The notes below the pieces were generated by a model. The model searched no databases. It was not told the origin of the DNA and saw nothing but the letters and a program-made list of their open reading frames with translations. A stretch of DNA of 64,000 nt from Heterobasidion occidentale. Lineage: Eukaryota; Basidiomycota; Agaricomycetes; Russulales; Bondarzewiaceae. Made by a program: the position numbers and the translations under genes. Positions 23,761-36,800 of this stretch are shown here, piece after piece. The stretch spans positions 496,001 through 560,000 of the forward strand of contig JBCAQO010000010.1 in the NCBI GenBank assembly GCA_039111635.1, given 5' to 3'. Every line of letters begins with the position of its first letter. The stretch's first letter is position 1.

Positions 23761-24780
23761 GAATAGGTCTTGAAGAGAATGTTGGTCCCGAACGAACTCT
23801 TCCTCTAAACGACGTGTACCCCTTAAACAAGAGACGGCTCGCAACCGCTGTCTTGCGCACCCATTCGCACAACCCCCGATTCGGCGTTGGTCGGCGGAAC
23901 ACTTGGACCCTATCACAGCTCCGGGTGCTACCTCAGCTGGTATGCTTGATCGATAGAAAGACTCGCTTCTCCTTGTGGGCAACAGACACCGACCAGCGCA
24001 GATTGTCCTAGCCGCGCACGAAGCATTTACGACCAGTGCTTATCACCGATGAGATATACCTCCTGGGATCTGTTGCCACCTCACCTCCCACTTCCGCACC
24101 GCCATCCTGATCAACATCATCCTGACTATCGAAGCCCTGGCACATGCGTCTGTACGTCTGTATAGATGTGTGTCCATTGATGGTACCAAGGACAGGCACA
24201 CGGCCTACGAGTCACCGCGAGTGTATCTCGACCGGATGCAGGGCTATGTAGGGCTTACACCTCTGTGCCGACGGACCGAACATCGGGCGCAATCAAATGA
24301 TGTATGTCATCTCTCTCTCACTTCTTCTTGCACACATTTTCTGTATTCATTTTCTCGGAAGCCCTCGTCCGCTGCGCTTGTCTGGATCGTGCACGTTGTT
24401 CTTGCTTGCCTTATTTCTCTGTTTCTCTCGTTGTCCCCTTTCTTCCCTTTCTTCCCTTCCTGTTTCACCGCTCATTGTGTATCACCTTTCTCAGTCCAGA
24501 TACTGACTCCAACGCACATGCACAGTCCACCTGTTCCGTCCTTCTACCTACCCTTCAGCTGCATCACGTTGCGTCTCTCAACGAGCATAGTTGCTCACCC
24601 CTTAGTTATTATAGACCATCGTCAAAGTATGTATCTTACATTGCCCACTTGGCGCAGGCTCTGATGGAGACAGGCAAAGAGCGAATGCGAGCAAAGCAGC
24701 GGAGACGCCATGACTTCAAGTAGCGGTAGAAGCGCCCAACCCAATTTGGTATCTTCCATTGGATCCCAATCGGGTGCGAT
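23761..24780. other. Spacer upstream of NLR2
   Basis: No gene recognised. A segment at about 24,360-24,440 (CTGCGCTTGTCTGGATCGTG) matches 42,975-43,015 upstream of NLR3 and 52,520-52,550 upstream of NLR4. A segment at 24,045-24,100 matches 52,000-52,050 and 33,455-33,485. These are the shared distal 5' flanks of the NLR unit. Open frames of up to 164 codons here are pyrimidine-rich and not conserved. Confidence 0.5.
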
Positions 24781-24784
24781 CACT

Positions 24785-24830
24785 TGTCAAAGTGAAGGGC
24801 CCGTTTTCCACGTGTTCATCAGCGCGCGAT
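24785..24830 (+). promoter_or_regulatory. Conserved promoter-proximal block of NLR2
   Basis: An AAGTGAAGGGCC box followed by GTTCATCAGCGCGC, about 55-100 bp before ATG 24884. The same order precedes NLR1, NLR3 and NLR4. A CACGTG E-box lies just 3' of it. Confidence 0.4.
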
Positions 24831-24883
24831 TATGGGTCGTTGTGGTGTCAACGCACGTGGCCCTCAATCAACCTCTCACCAGC

Positions 24884-27800
24884 ATGTCCACCCTAACGAT
24901 GTCGTCCCTAGCCCTGCCGTGAGTTTTGTCAATTATTTACTTCGCTGTGCATGTTTATAACTCTTCGTCGTCTGACTCCAGTGAGCCCCCGAAACTTCAG
25001 CAGAAGCTAAAGTTGAATGTGAGAGGTGAGAGCGAACGTCTTGGTCGACGCGCGGTCTCCTTACGGCTAGCATCCCCTCAGTGATCCGCGCTATCGATCT
25101 ACCTAGAGTTGGTGGCCTTCATTGCACTCTGAAAGTTGATAGGAAATTCTATGCGGTCGTGACGATCGGCGGGGAAAGGAAAGAGACGAGGGTCGCTCAC
25201 TCGAGCAGCACCCCAGCCTGGAACCAACTTTTCTCCTTGTACGAATGCCATCTTATCTTTTTCTCTATCCTCGTTACTGACTGTGCCGGTTAGTAATGCC
25301 CATCCAAATTCGACTCTCAGAATCGACATCTTTGCTCGTCGCAAGATGCGCAAGGATCTGTACATCGGCTCCATCTCGGAACCATTATCAGCTATACATC
25401 CTTCGATACTCGAAGGCAGCCCTCAAGGTTCGTCTGTGTTCTGTAATATGCGATGTCCTTCGCAATACTTACATCTCTCAGACGTTACCAAGACCATCTC
25501 AGGAGAATCCGGTGCCCGTATCGCCTTACGCATCGGAATCGAAGTACAAGACAAAATTATACAGGAGCAGCATCCCACCGAGAACCTACCAGTACCACCA
25601 AATGACCCCATCTCCCCAGAACCGTGCAGGAAATACATACAAATGCGATTCGAGAGACGTCGAGAGTCAACTTCGCGGACCTCGAGCAAAATATCTCTCA
25701 GATGCACTCGCTTTCACGACCTGTCAGCATCGTCGTCAGTGGCGAAAGCTCTGTGCCTTCGAAAATGGTGATTTTCTCACGACATGGAAACCTTTCTTCG
25801 ATAACATCAAGATCTTTTGCGAGTTCACGGACAAGCTCGCAGAAGTATGTCTTGCACATCACAACGACAGGACACTGATATGATATGTTAGGTACATCCG
25901 TACGCCAAGATGGCCATGAGCATCCTGTCGTTACCTGTAAAGGTGTGTTTCTGAACAGTTTTGACAGATATCGTAGCGGGCCGATAGTGCTTGTTGGTTG
26001 CAAAGATCGTCCAGAAACAGATGGACCGAGACACAAACATTTTGAAACTGTTCAATGCAATGAAAACATTCTACAGCATCGTGAATGATTTGAAGATGGA
26101 ATTCGAGGACAAGCCTGAGAAGGCCGGATCGCTACAAGACCTATTCATCCGGATTGCTCGACAGACCACGGAGTGCTACTATTTCATATCTGAGTATGTG
26201 AAGACGGAGGGCTTCTGTGAGTTTACTTTTTCATCGAACGCCACTATCTGCCAATTCCCCCTCTCTTCATAGTGAGGCGAACAGTCAAGCATGCACTTTC
26301 ATCGACGAATGATACAATCAACAAATTCTGTGAGGTGTTTGTTGAGCTCGAGAATGCATTCCATACTGGCGTGGCGGTTCAGACTCAGATTGTCACTGTA
26401 CGTATTCTCGACAAAGTGGACCATATTCTCGACGGAGTAGAGCATATCCTGAGTGATACGGAGGAAATCAGTACGCAAAACGCGACGGCCAATTTCTGAT
26501 ATCTGGCTGACCCCGAGCTCGGCATGTAGGGATCGAATCTACTTGAAGGAGATCGGATACACGCGTGGCGCCAGCTTCGATCCGAACAAGGGGTGTCAGC
26601 CAGGAACTCGCATGGCGATTTTGGACGAGATCGCAGATTGGATCAATTCGGACGACACTCACCGCATTCTCCTGCTTTCGGGGGCCGCAGGGACCGGTAA
26701 ATCAGCCATTGCACACACCATCGCTCAGCAGTTCAACGACCTTCATCGTCTCGGCTCATCCTTTTGCTTCCTCCGTGGTGAGGCTGGGCGCGGTCCTGAC
26801 AAGCTGTTTCCCCACGTCGCTCGCGATCTGGCCGACTTTGACAAGCGCATAAAACGCGCGCTGTGGGGCATTGTCCAGGATCAAACGGCACTCCGGACCA
26901 CGTCGCAGATTGCTCTGCAGTTCGACAATTTTATACTGAAGCCACTCCAGGAACTCACACTCACTGGTCCCCTTGTCATAGTCATCGATGCTTTGGACGA
27001 ATGTGGCGATGTTCCATCTCGCCAAGGGCTTCTTAAGCTACTCGCGAGCAAGATGGCAGATCTTCCCTCCAATGTCCGCATCCTCCTCACCTCCCGTCCT
27101 GAGGCAGATATCGAACATCTGTTTAAAGCGAATGCCCACATAATGTTGAAGAAGATGCAGGATATCTCCCCGCAGTTGACTGAGGTCGATATCACGACAT
27201 ACATCCACAATCGTCTAAGCGGTCCCGGTTACAGCGGTATTGATGATGCGCGCAGAAGTGCGCTCGTTTCCAAATGTGAGGGACTATTCCAGTGGGCATC
27301 CGTTGCCTGCACATTTATTATAGGTCTGGGCATCACTGGATTGGAGCCCTTGGATCGATACAACCTCCTGATTGAGGGCAAGGTCCATGAAACAGCAGGC
27401 TTAGATGGCCTATACACTACCGTGTTGTCCTATTTGTTTCCGATCCAAAAATCTGCCGCATTGGATAAAACCATCATGGACGGCTTCCAAACTATCATGG
27501 CGCTTGTGTTGACGACATTCGAGCCTGTCTCTCTCGAATCGCTCAACGAGATGTCCCGTAATGTGGAGGATGGGATTATCAGCTTGCGGCCGGAAAGCAT
27601 ATTGGGTGGTATGGGGTCCGTGTTGCGAGGTGTTACCGAGGAAGAACCGATTCGTCCTCTACACACCTCATTCCGTGACTTCTTGTTGGATCCCTCGCGC
27701 AGTGGAAGATATCATGTTGACACATCCCGAACCCACAGAGAATTGACGCTCGCTTCCCTGCATATCATGGAGAAACAACTGGCGTTCAATATCTGCCATC

Positions 27801-30467
27801 TGGAATCCTCGTATTTGTTGAACAGGGACATCCCCGACCTTGCCGACCGGGTTCGAGAACGGATACCCGCACATCTTTCCTATTCGTGCCGGTTCTGGGC
27901 AAGTCACTTGCAAGCTATAGAGACAGGTGTCGCATCCGATGCCAAGCTCTTCAGAGCTGTGGAAGTGGTGCTCAGGGATAAAATCTTGTTCTGGCTCGAG
28001 GTAATGAGTCTGCTGGGTAAGATACCTGGGCTGCGCAAGCGATTTCCTCGTTTGTAAATTGGAGTTCGGTAAGTGAGCTGTCAGCATAGAAATACCTGAA
28101 TGAATGATGACATTTTTTGCGATGGCTCAGATTATACGTACTGGAAAAATATTTGAGTTAGCGCATGATGCGCATGCATTCGTGAATGTGTTTGGGCTGC
28201 CCATATCACATGCGACGCCGCACATTTATTTATCCGCACTGCCATTCACTCCACAAAGCGCGACTGCTTTCGGAACATTGGCGAAGGACTCTCCACAGGT
28301 GCTGAAGGTATTTTCTGGGACCAACAAGCATTGGCCAGCGACCCAACACATCATAGATACTGGCTCCGAGGTTCGATGTGTAGCAATCTCGCCCGACGGA
28401 TCGTACATTGCGTCAGTCTTAAAAGACACGATCCAGATGTGGAATACGACAACGGGTGCTGCTGTGGGCGACCCCCTCGAGGGATACACACATTGGGTCA
28501 GATCTGTTGCTTTCTCGCCAGACGGCAAGCAGATCGTGTCAGGCTCGGACAACAAGACAATCCGGGTCTGGGATACAGTGACTCATGCTACTGTGGGCGA
28601 GCCTCTCGAGGGACACACAGATTGCGTCAGATCCGTTGCTTTCTCTCCCGACGGAAAGTGGATTGTGTCAGGCTCGGACGACAAGACAATCCGGGTCTGG
28701 GATACAGTGACTCATGCTACTGCGGGCGAGCCTCTTAAGGGACACACAGAGTGGGTCAGATCTGTTGCATTCTCACCCGACGGGAAGTGGATCGTGTCAG
28801 GCTCGGACGACAGCACAATCCGGGTCTGGGATACCGCGACGCATGCTGCCGTGGGCGAGCCTCTCGAGGGACACACATATTGGGTCGCTTCTGTTGCTTT
28901 CTCGCCAGACGGGAAGTGGATCGTGTCAGGCTCGTGGGACAACACAATCCTGGTATGGGATGTAACGACGCATGCTGCAGTGGGCGACCCTCTCAAGGGA
29001 CACACAAATACGGTCAATTCTGTTGCTTTCTCGCCAGACGGGAAGTGGATCGTGTCAGGCTCAAAGGACAACACAGTCCGGGTGTGGGATTCAGAGACAC
29101 ATGCTGCAGTGGGTGACCCTCTCGAGGGACACACACATCTTATCAATTCTGTTACTTTCTTGCCAGACGGGATGCGGATCGTGTCTGCCTCAGACGACAA
29201 CACAATCCGGGTGTGGGACACGGCAACGCATGCTGGTGTGGGAGACCCTCTCGAGGGACACACAGATGAGGTCAATTCTGTTGCCTTCTCGCCAGACGGG
29301 AAGTGGATCGTGTCAGGCTCAAACGACCGCACAATCCGGGTATGGGATGCGGCGACGCATGCTGCAGTGGGAGACCCTCTCGAGGGACACACAGATTGGG
29401 TCCGGTCTGTTGCTTTCTCGCCAGACGGGAAGTGGATCGTGTCAGGCTCGTCCGACAAGACAATCCGGGTCTGGGATATGACGACGCATGCTGCTGTGTG
29501 CGACCCTCTCGAGGGACACACAGATTGGGCCAGATCTGTTGCGTTCTCGCCAGACGGGAAGTGGATCGTGTCAGGCTCGTCTGACAACACAATCCGGGTG
29601 TGGGATTCAGCGACACATGCTGCTGTGGGCGACCCACTCGAGGGACACACAGATCAGGTCACATCTGTTGCTTTCTCGCCAGACGGGATGCGAATCGTGT
29701 CAGGCTCAAGGGACAACACAGTCCGGGTGTGGGATACAGCGACGCATGCTGCAGTGGGATACCCTCTCGAGGGACACACAGATGAGGTATATTCTGTGGC
29801 TTTCTCTCCAGACGGGAATCATATTGTGTCAGGCTCGGGAGATAACACAATCCGCGTGTGGGATACCGCGACGCGTGCTGCTGTGGGCGACCCTCTCAAG
29901 GGACACACAGATTGGGTCAGATCTGTTGCATTCTCGCCGGACGGGAAGTGGATCGTGTCAGGCTCGGACGACCACACAATCCGGGTATGGGATGCGCCCA
30001 GCATTCAAGATGTCTCGACCAATGAGGTCAATGTCCCGGAAGTGACTTTGCGCTCCGTCACTAGCAACACTCCTCCCACAAATCAAGCTGAACTTTCCGG
30101 AATGCATCCTCGTGAGTTTAGATGTTGTCATTATTCAAGCGTTGAGGTTACCATCTGACCTGAACCTTTCACAGCCTTGATTCTCATTTCCCGTCATCTA
30201 GAACACGCAATGCGCCAAGATGGCCTCTATCAGTCTGCGACACCACCTGAATGGAATAACCGTATATATAAAGCCATGAACGATGATGGCTGGATAGTGG
30301 GTCCAGCATTAGAACTCTTATTCTGGGTGCCCGCCGCGTACCGCGACAGATTGTGGCCTGACACAAGGCTTCAATTCGTCATTGGGAAGCAACCTGTACA
30401 GCTGGACCTTAGTCAATTTGTTCATGGCATTTCCTGGCACGAGTGTTATCGTCCTTCATCACAGTGA
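24884..30467 (+). pseudogene. NLR2: C2-NACHT-WD40 receptor with four single-base deletions; WD40 array open
   Basis: Same plan as NLR1. ATG 24884, a short second exon (EPPKLQQKLKLNV), the C2 domain (25,081-25,430), linker, helical region (26,020-26,210 and 26,275-26,470), NACHT (26,540-28,057), WD40 (28,104-30,120) and the tail exon (30,175-30,467). Against NLR3 and NLR4 it lacks one base at four places: about 25,620 and 25,765 in the linker exon, about 26,541 at the start of the NACHT exon, and about 28,033 just before the NACHT-WD40 intron, where it meets TAA 28,055. Walker A GAAGTGKS and Walker B VIVIDALDEC are intact in their own 530-codon frame. The WD40 ORF has its own ATG at 28,104 and 684 codons without a break. 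So the full-length receptor cannot be read as given. Separate NACHT-only and WD40-only products, or sequencing error, remain possible. Confidence 0.7.
28368..29999 (+). repeat. NLR2 WD40 repeat array (13 units), the most homogeneous
   Basis: Tandem 129-bp units (43 residues). Stretches such as CCAGACGGGAAGTGGATCGT recur unchanged in most units and also in NLR1, NLR3 and NLR4. Differences cluster at the two residues after GHT (DW, EW, YW, NT, HL, DE, DQ), the residue before SVAF, the pair after SPDG, and the residues around the D of SGSxDxT. Confidence 0.9.
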
Positions 30468-33400
30468 TTCACATCGGACTCTTTCATCTCTTTCTGCTAT
30501 GTACGATGCAGTTACAAGCTCCCGTGTTCTGTGTATCTATACTAGTTATTCTGCACGCATTCATTTAGGTCAAAGGTAATCCAATTGTAACCAGCGGTCT
30601 AATACGCTACATCGAGTGCAGCTTACTGAGTATACATAGTCGCGTGCTGAAAGGCGCTGAGCGCTAACTGAACGTCAACAAGCAGCCGACCGGCGCTAAC
30701 CGTTTTGCCGCGCCGCCTGGGCTCGGCATCCAGACGTCGAATAGGTTTTCGCTCCTAGGCTTCCTCTCCAGTCGACCACTGTGGTGTGTATCGAGATCGT
30801 CCAGGTATAATTCATCCTCTCCCCATCATACGTGGCTCTCAATCCTCGTAGCCAGCCTCAGTCCACGTTCGCTGATGCGTCCGAGGCGGATCCGATAAGG
30901 TGAGGCCCATCGCGGCGATGGAACAGGTCTTGCGCGCGTGGAGGGCGAGGACAGCGATCGATGGAATTGGATAGAGGGTGTTCAGTCGTCTGTCCTCAGT
31001 ACGTTTTGCTCTGATCGATATCTATTTACTGATCGTCGGGCCCTACGGCCTACAGCCTTACCGCTTCGCAGAGAAATTCCTAACGAACGATGACATACGG
31101 AAGCCTCGGAAAGGCTTCATTTACCCATTATGCTCTCAGATCTCTCGAATTAGTGAGTCCTGTCCCTCTCTTTACGTATCTCCTGTTTCACTCCTGCAGA
31201 CGCTTCGTTATAGTGCATCAGGTGTCCAGCAAAGAGGTCGAGCCTCTGGTTCCTGTCGACTTGCAGCCGCTCTTATACTGGGATATTCCACCCAACTGGA
31301 TGGGGCGTCTATCCCTGCGGTGAACTCGTGCACCGACACGTCGCGTACACGTTGCCTGAGGTGATCAAGCCAGGTCTACAATTGCAGACCTCTGGTCCCA
31401 CGGTTGCGTTCTGTACGCAAAGCTCACCGGTCGTGCAGGACGTCCATGATATTGAAATGTGCCGATATGTCGCTGTGTGCAGGCAACCTCTTCCACGACG
31501 AAGGCTACGTTGAACGAAGGCGTAGTGTTTTTTCATCGGGAGGACGTAGACCCTGCGGCTCGGGACTTCGTCCGTCTAGAGCGCCCGGACAGGCTGCGAT
31601 AAATGCGCACCTCTGACTTTACATCCAAGTGAGCTCTTAATCGTACCTCCTTTAATGGATATCATTCTGACTTTCTGATTCCCTTGTATTTTCGAGAGAA
31701 GCTGACGAACGACAGCCCCCGAACAACAAGATCTAAGTGTGGAATATGTGGGGCCGAGTAGACGATCTACGTACCGAGGAACTATTGCCGCAAATTCCCT
31801 TGAGCCCAAACTAGAGTTTGATAGGCTATGCGCTGACATTTGGAATCAGTTCCACGCACGGCCAATCATGCTGTTTAGTTCTCCGGAACGGCATGCAACG
31901 ACTCGCTCATTCACACACTTCGCTCAGACTTGAGCCCGCCATCAATTGGGAGTGCAACCGTTTATGATAAGATCGAATTTCAGACTCGTCAACGTTGCAT
32001 ACCTGCGCGCGCAGCGAAGCGGACCGCGGATGGACCTGCAGTGATTCCGGAGTCAACTGGAAGAGATGTCTCACACTGAACTAAGACAACGTCGCCCCGC
32101 GGTGGGAGGGAAAGCTAGGGCTCTAGTAGCAGGACTGACCCTGAGTCTAGTGCGTACGGGATCTCAAGATCGAGTGATGCTGGAAGTTGAATTTGAGCCT
32201 AGAGAGTATTCGGCTACTCGGACATGCAATCGAGACGCTATTGTGCCATCCGACGGAGGTGTAAGTAGGTAAAGCGGGGCTGCTGATGAGCCTCTGCGCG
32301 GGCTGGCAGTCGACACAGTGGAGTTCAAGAGCGTGGTGAAGGAAGGGCCCGAATAATCTGAGATTACAATATGAGGTCTGCAAACGAAAATAAATGATTA
32401 TAAATGCACGGAGCAGGAGGTAGGAAAGAGGGAGGAGCGGGAGGAAAGACGTAGACGCACTAGCATCGAATTTAAGGCTTCTAGGCTTTCTGCGCAGGCC
32501 ATGCGCTGATGGAACGAGTGTCAGCGATGGAGAGAAACGCAGTGGACGGTCAGCATGCTACTTTACAAGTTCTGGAATGACTCGTAAGAGCTCGAAAGAA
32601 AGGAGAGAAATAAAGGACTCACACATCGGCGAAACTGAGTGACTCAAACGAAAAATTCAGTGGATACTCGTTGCTCGCGCTCGCGATGGGTGACTCGAAG
32701 ACGATTGTCGTCGACCGCCTGGAGGTTCCTGGAGAGGGGAAGGGTTGCTGGAGATAGCGGTGGGACAAAAGACGAACTAGATGATGGGCCTGTGCGACGA
32801 GGGTGTATGCCAGGAGACTGCGGTAGAGTGGAGAGCGGCGCGGGTCGGAGGAGCGGCTGAACGTTTCCCACGATGCCTCCTCACCTCCGCCGTCGACAGA
32901 CTCGTTGCTCGCGATGCTCGTCCCGGCCAACTCGACACGTCCGCAAGCAGCGCATGCGCAAGTTCATCGATATCTTACACTGACATGCGCGTCTGCTGTA
33001 CATCCTCAACGGTCCTCGTCTCCCCACGCTCCCCTGGCCGACTCTCTCTCAATTGCTTGCACACGACACTCATCTGTCGAGGGAACGCGTTCTGAACTTC
33101 TGATCGATCACTGATCTAATATCTTTGCCGCCTGCTTCCTCCCTCTTCACCTTGCGTTCCGCACAGCTCTCGTCTCCGCAAGGCGTCCAGAGAGTGTCCA
33201 TAGCTTCCTTCCCTCTCTCCGAAGTCAAGCAAGAACGTGCCCGGCGCATCCATAGGGCAGAAGGCGCGAGATTCTGCGACTGTTCTCCGAGTGGCTGCCC
33301 GGGTTCATCGATGACGCGTAGAGCCTTCCAAAGTTGTAGGCACATATCCAGGTTCTTGTTTCCGTTTCGATATCCCGTGTTTCACGCTCATCAACCAGGT

Positions 33401-33521
33401 CCCTGTCCTCAGCCGCACGGTTATGAACGCGTAGGATGGGCATACGGCTAATTCCTGGGATATGACCCCACCTCTCCTCTCGCTTTCACCTCGCCTCCCT
33501 CATTCTCACGACGTACTGAAG
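30468..33521. other. Spacer between NLR2 and the large transposon
   Basis: Starts with a 3' flank shared by all four NLRs (a CGGACTCTTTCATCTCTTTC-like stretch, 30-50 bp after the stop). About 32,140-32,560 aligns with 50,700-51,130, and 32,820-33,480 with 51,390-52,050. These are diverged copies of the NLR-unit spacer. No intact gene; one kinase-like remnant is listed separately. Confidence 0.5.
31287..31449 (+). pseudogene. Degenerate protein-kinase fragment (subdomains VIII-IX)
   Basis: In one frame VAYTLPEVIK resembles the activation-segment PE motif. In another frame, 31,378-31,449, TIADLWSHGCVLYAKLTGR resembles the alpha-F region of Ser/Thr kinases (usual form DVWSLGCVLYEMLTGR). The two pieces are out of frame and a stop follows at 31,450. 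I read it as a remnant. The match is short and could be coincidence. Confidence 0.35.
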
Positions 33522-33528
33522 CCTCAGC
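33522..33528. other. Left target-site duplication (CCTCAGC)
   Basis: The same 7 bases flank the other end of the large transposon at 42,528-42,534. They can be read as 8 bp (GCCTCAGC) if the right end is taken one base shorter. Confidence 0.85.
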
Positions 33529-33567
33529 CCCAGTGAAAACCCAGTGTAGTCAGATCTAACGAGAGCT
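33529..33567 (+). repeat. Left terminal inverted repeat of the large transposon
   Basis: 39 bp beginning CCCAGTGAAAA and ending CTAACGAGAGCT. It pairs with 42,489-42,527 with two transition differences (bases 12 and 15). Confidence 0.88.
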
Positions 33568-33833
33568 GCTTGAGTCTCACGAGGTCTCACGATAGAGCGC
33601 GGTCTATCCATATCGAACGGTCGCAAATGTCTACCGAAAGCCGGTCTATTACTTAATACAATGTTTGAAATTTGTGCTCACTGCGAGGGTGACGCGGCTG
33701 GCTCTGGCTCGCTTTGCGCTACTTCAACTTTCTAAGTCGTAGGTAGGCCTACTATAGCAGTCTTGTAAGGTTTTGACCTATATATGCATGTCGTGTAGGG
33801 CACTGAATACATAGATTGAATTATATTTGATCA

Positions 33834-36800
33834 ATGCAAGCAATCCCGGAAGACAATCAGATCCCTAGTACAGCGGGAGCGAGCGCGGAAGACGCAGCGC
33901 ACCTATTCATGCCAATGTCCGAAATTCTGCAAGGTGTACCTACAGAACGGCCAAAGGCGACATTTTTACAGACATCTCAAGATCTGGAAGGGCGGCGCAG
34001 CGTTTGCACGACTATCCTCCTCAACGATTCCTTCAAAGCGTCGTTTTGGGATCGATGAGGGCCCTGGTGATCTCGATGACAGCGCGATTGACGGTGAGTT
34101 CGTGATTAACTCGAAGCAAAAGTACCCCTCATAGAGCCAATAAAGTTACTGACGAGGCACACGCGGTAAGTCGTTTGGCTCTCTAAGTTGATCGACTCTG
34201 ACATCAAAGGTTTCTCGTTATAATGTATTACAGCGCGACGAGCTACAGGTTCCATCCACATCAACCCATACCATTCAGGCAGAACCCTTCACAGATCATC
34301 CACATCAAGAACCATTTCATGCAACGACAGATGCTACCGTTCCTTCCCTCGTTGATGAGGCCCCTCACGATGTCCCTCACGATGCTCCCTGGACGCTTTC
34401 AGGCAATACTGCTCCACCATCTGAGCTTGGGCGGCCAGAGAACCTAGCCGATGTCCCACAACTACAACACACCTTCGCGACACTGGCTCTAGGCGATATA
34501 GACCAGGCTTTGCCCCCGGAAGACACCCCCTCGAAGATCGAAGACATCAGGATTGCGCAGGAGTTCGTTCGGGCCCTCCAAAACGCATCTCTGGATGACG
34601 GAAGCCATAGCCCAGAGGATCTCGACAATCTGCGTCACCCACCGGAAGAGGTGTTCAATATCAACACAGATCCTGATCTTTGCTTCTCCATCGAAATCTT
34701 TCTCGCCATCGGCAATGCCTCACAAAAAACTTATCATGCATTCCGGGAAGCTACTCTACGCCGATTTCCCAACTGCGGTCTCTTGTCGTATGAACAGGTG
34801 AAGCGCCGTGTGGCGCAGATTAGTGGAATCCATCCCATCATTCGCGATATGTGCGTCAACTCATGCATTGCGTACACCGGTCCTTTTCGTCTCCTCGACA
34901 AGTGTCCCATGTGCTCTGAACCGCGATACAATCAGATCGCACTCCAAGCCAGTGCGGGGCAGGAAAAAGTTCCTCGACAGGAGTTCTACACACTTCCTGT
35001 CGGTCCCCAACTGCAAGCGCTATGGCGCTCCGTCGAAATCGCCGACCTGATGCAATACCGCACACGATGCTTCGAGAGTATCGTGGAGGAGCTTAACAAA
35101 CATCCAGGTTCGCCAATAGAGGCCTACGACGACGTCTTCCATGGTGCTGGGTTGCTCGATGCATGGAGCGACAATTTGATGGGAGATCATGATGTCTGCC
35201 TTCTGTTCTCAATTGACGGTGCCCAGTTGTATGAAATGAAGGCCTCGGACTGTTGGATTTATATCTGGATTGTTCTCGACCTCCCTCCCGAGCTACGCTA
35301 CAAGAAGACTCACGTTTTACCAGGTGGTTTCATTCCGGGGCCTCACAAGCCAAAGAACTTGGATTCTTTTCTCTTTCCAGGGTTTCACCATTTAGCAGGT
35401 GTCCAGAAGGAGGGCTTGATAGTCTGGGATGCTCGGATCAAGGCGAAGTTCACGACATCTCCTCTTTTTGCCTTCGGTACAGCAGATACACCCGGTATGG
35501 CAATGTTTGATGGCATGGTAGGCCATACGGGAGGCCAAGGCTGTCGTCGATATTGTCCAATGAAGGGACGCCACAAGGCGGGTCAAGGCCAGTATTATCC
35601 TGTGTGTTTGAAACCGGACGTCTACAGCGTGGCTGGTTGCGATCACCCCGATGTTGATCTACCTTTAGAAGATTTAATGTCGTCTCCTGCGACAACGACA
35701 AGGTATGTATGCTACCAAACTATTTCTCTTTTGGCTGAAATCCTAAAACCATGTCTTACAGGTACAACGACAATCTAAACATTGTGTGTGCCTCGCCAAA
35801 CCAGACGCAATATGAGAAGCGCCGTTTGAAGACCGGCATATGTAGGCCGACCCTTCTTTCTGGTTTGCCACCCAACCGCGTTCCGCTCGGGATTCCAGGA
35901 AGTTTTCCGGGAGATTTGATGCATCTTGCGGCATTGAATCTCACCGAAGTTCTCCTTGGCCTTTGGCGCGGGACTTTGCTGTGCGATGCGAGTGACGATA
36001 AACGTCTATGGGATTGGGCCGTCTTGAAGGGAGAAACGTGGACGGCGCATGGACGGACTGTCGCAGATGCGACGCCGTATCTACCTGGCTCCTTCGATCG
36101 TCCTCCACGCAATCCGGCTGAGAAAATCAACAGCGGTTACAAAGCATGGGAATTCCTGATGTATGTATTCGGGCTTGGGCCAGCACTTCTCCACAATATT
36201 CTTCCTGATCAATATTGGCGAAACTTTTGCAAGCTCGCCTTCGGAATTCGGGTCATGCACCAGCATAGTATTTCATCCACTCTTCTTCGTGCGGCTCATG
36301 CGGCCCTCACGGAGTTTGCAGACGAGTATGAGCTGCTCTATTACCAACGGATCCCGGGACGACTTCACTTTGTGCGACAAAGCATCCATCAGTGTCGTCA
36401 TCTTGTGCCTGATGCCATCCAACTTGGGCCTCCTGCATATACGGCACAATGGACAATGGAGCGTACGATTGGGAACTTGGGTCAAGAAATTAAGCAGCCC
36501 TCGAACCCATATGCCAATCTCTCGCAGCGTGGCCTTATCCGCGCACAAGTCAATGCTTTGAAAGCAATCATCCCAGCTCTCGACACAACGTCTGCCTCCC
36601 GACTACCACATGCCGCAATCGACTTGGGGAATGGATTTGTTCTCTTTCGCGCTAAGGACTCCACCTCACGTGCTGTCCGTGTCTCCGAGGAGAATGCTAT
36701 CAAACTCTACATGGATGAAAATGCGGCTGAAATCTCAGCAGATTGGGATTATAAAGTCACTAGGTGGGCTCGGCTAAGGCTTCCCAATGGGCAAATAGCA

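Noticed and set aside
24170..24723. Overlapping 139-164-codon frames upstream of NLR2, with counterparts upstream of NLR3 and NLR4
   Set aside because: The DNA is conserved but the frames are not; composition is C/T-rich low complexity typical of fungal promoters.
28712..29650. Long open frames antisense to the WD40 arrays (also 47,614-48,738, 56,701-58,185 and the plus-strand frames opposite NLR1)
   Set aside because: They mirror the 129-bp repeats: an open reverse frame in one unit is open in all. They have no exon structure or family match and vanish outside the arrays.
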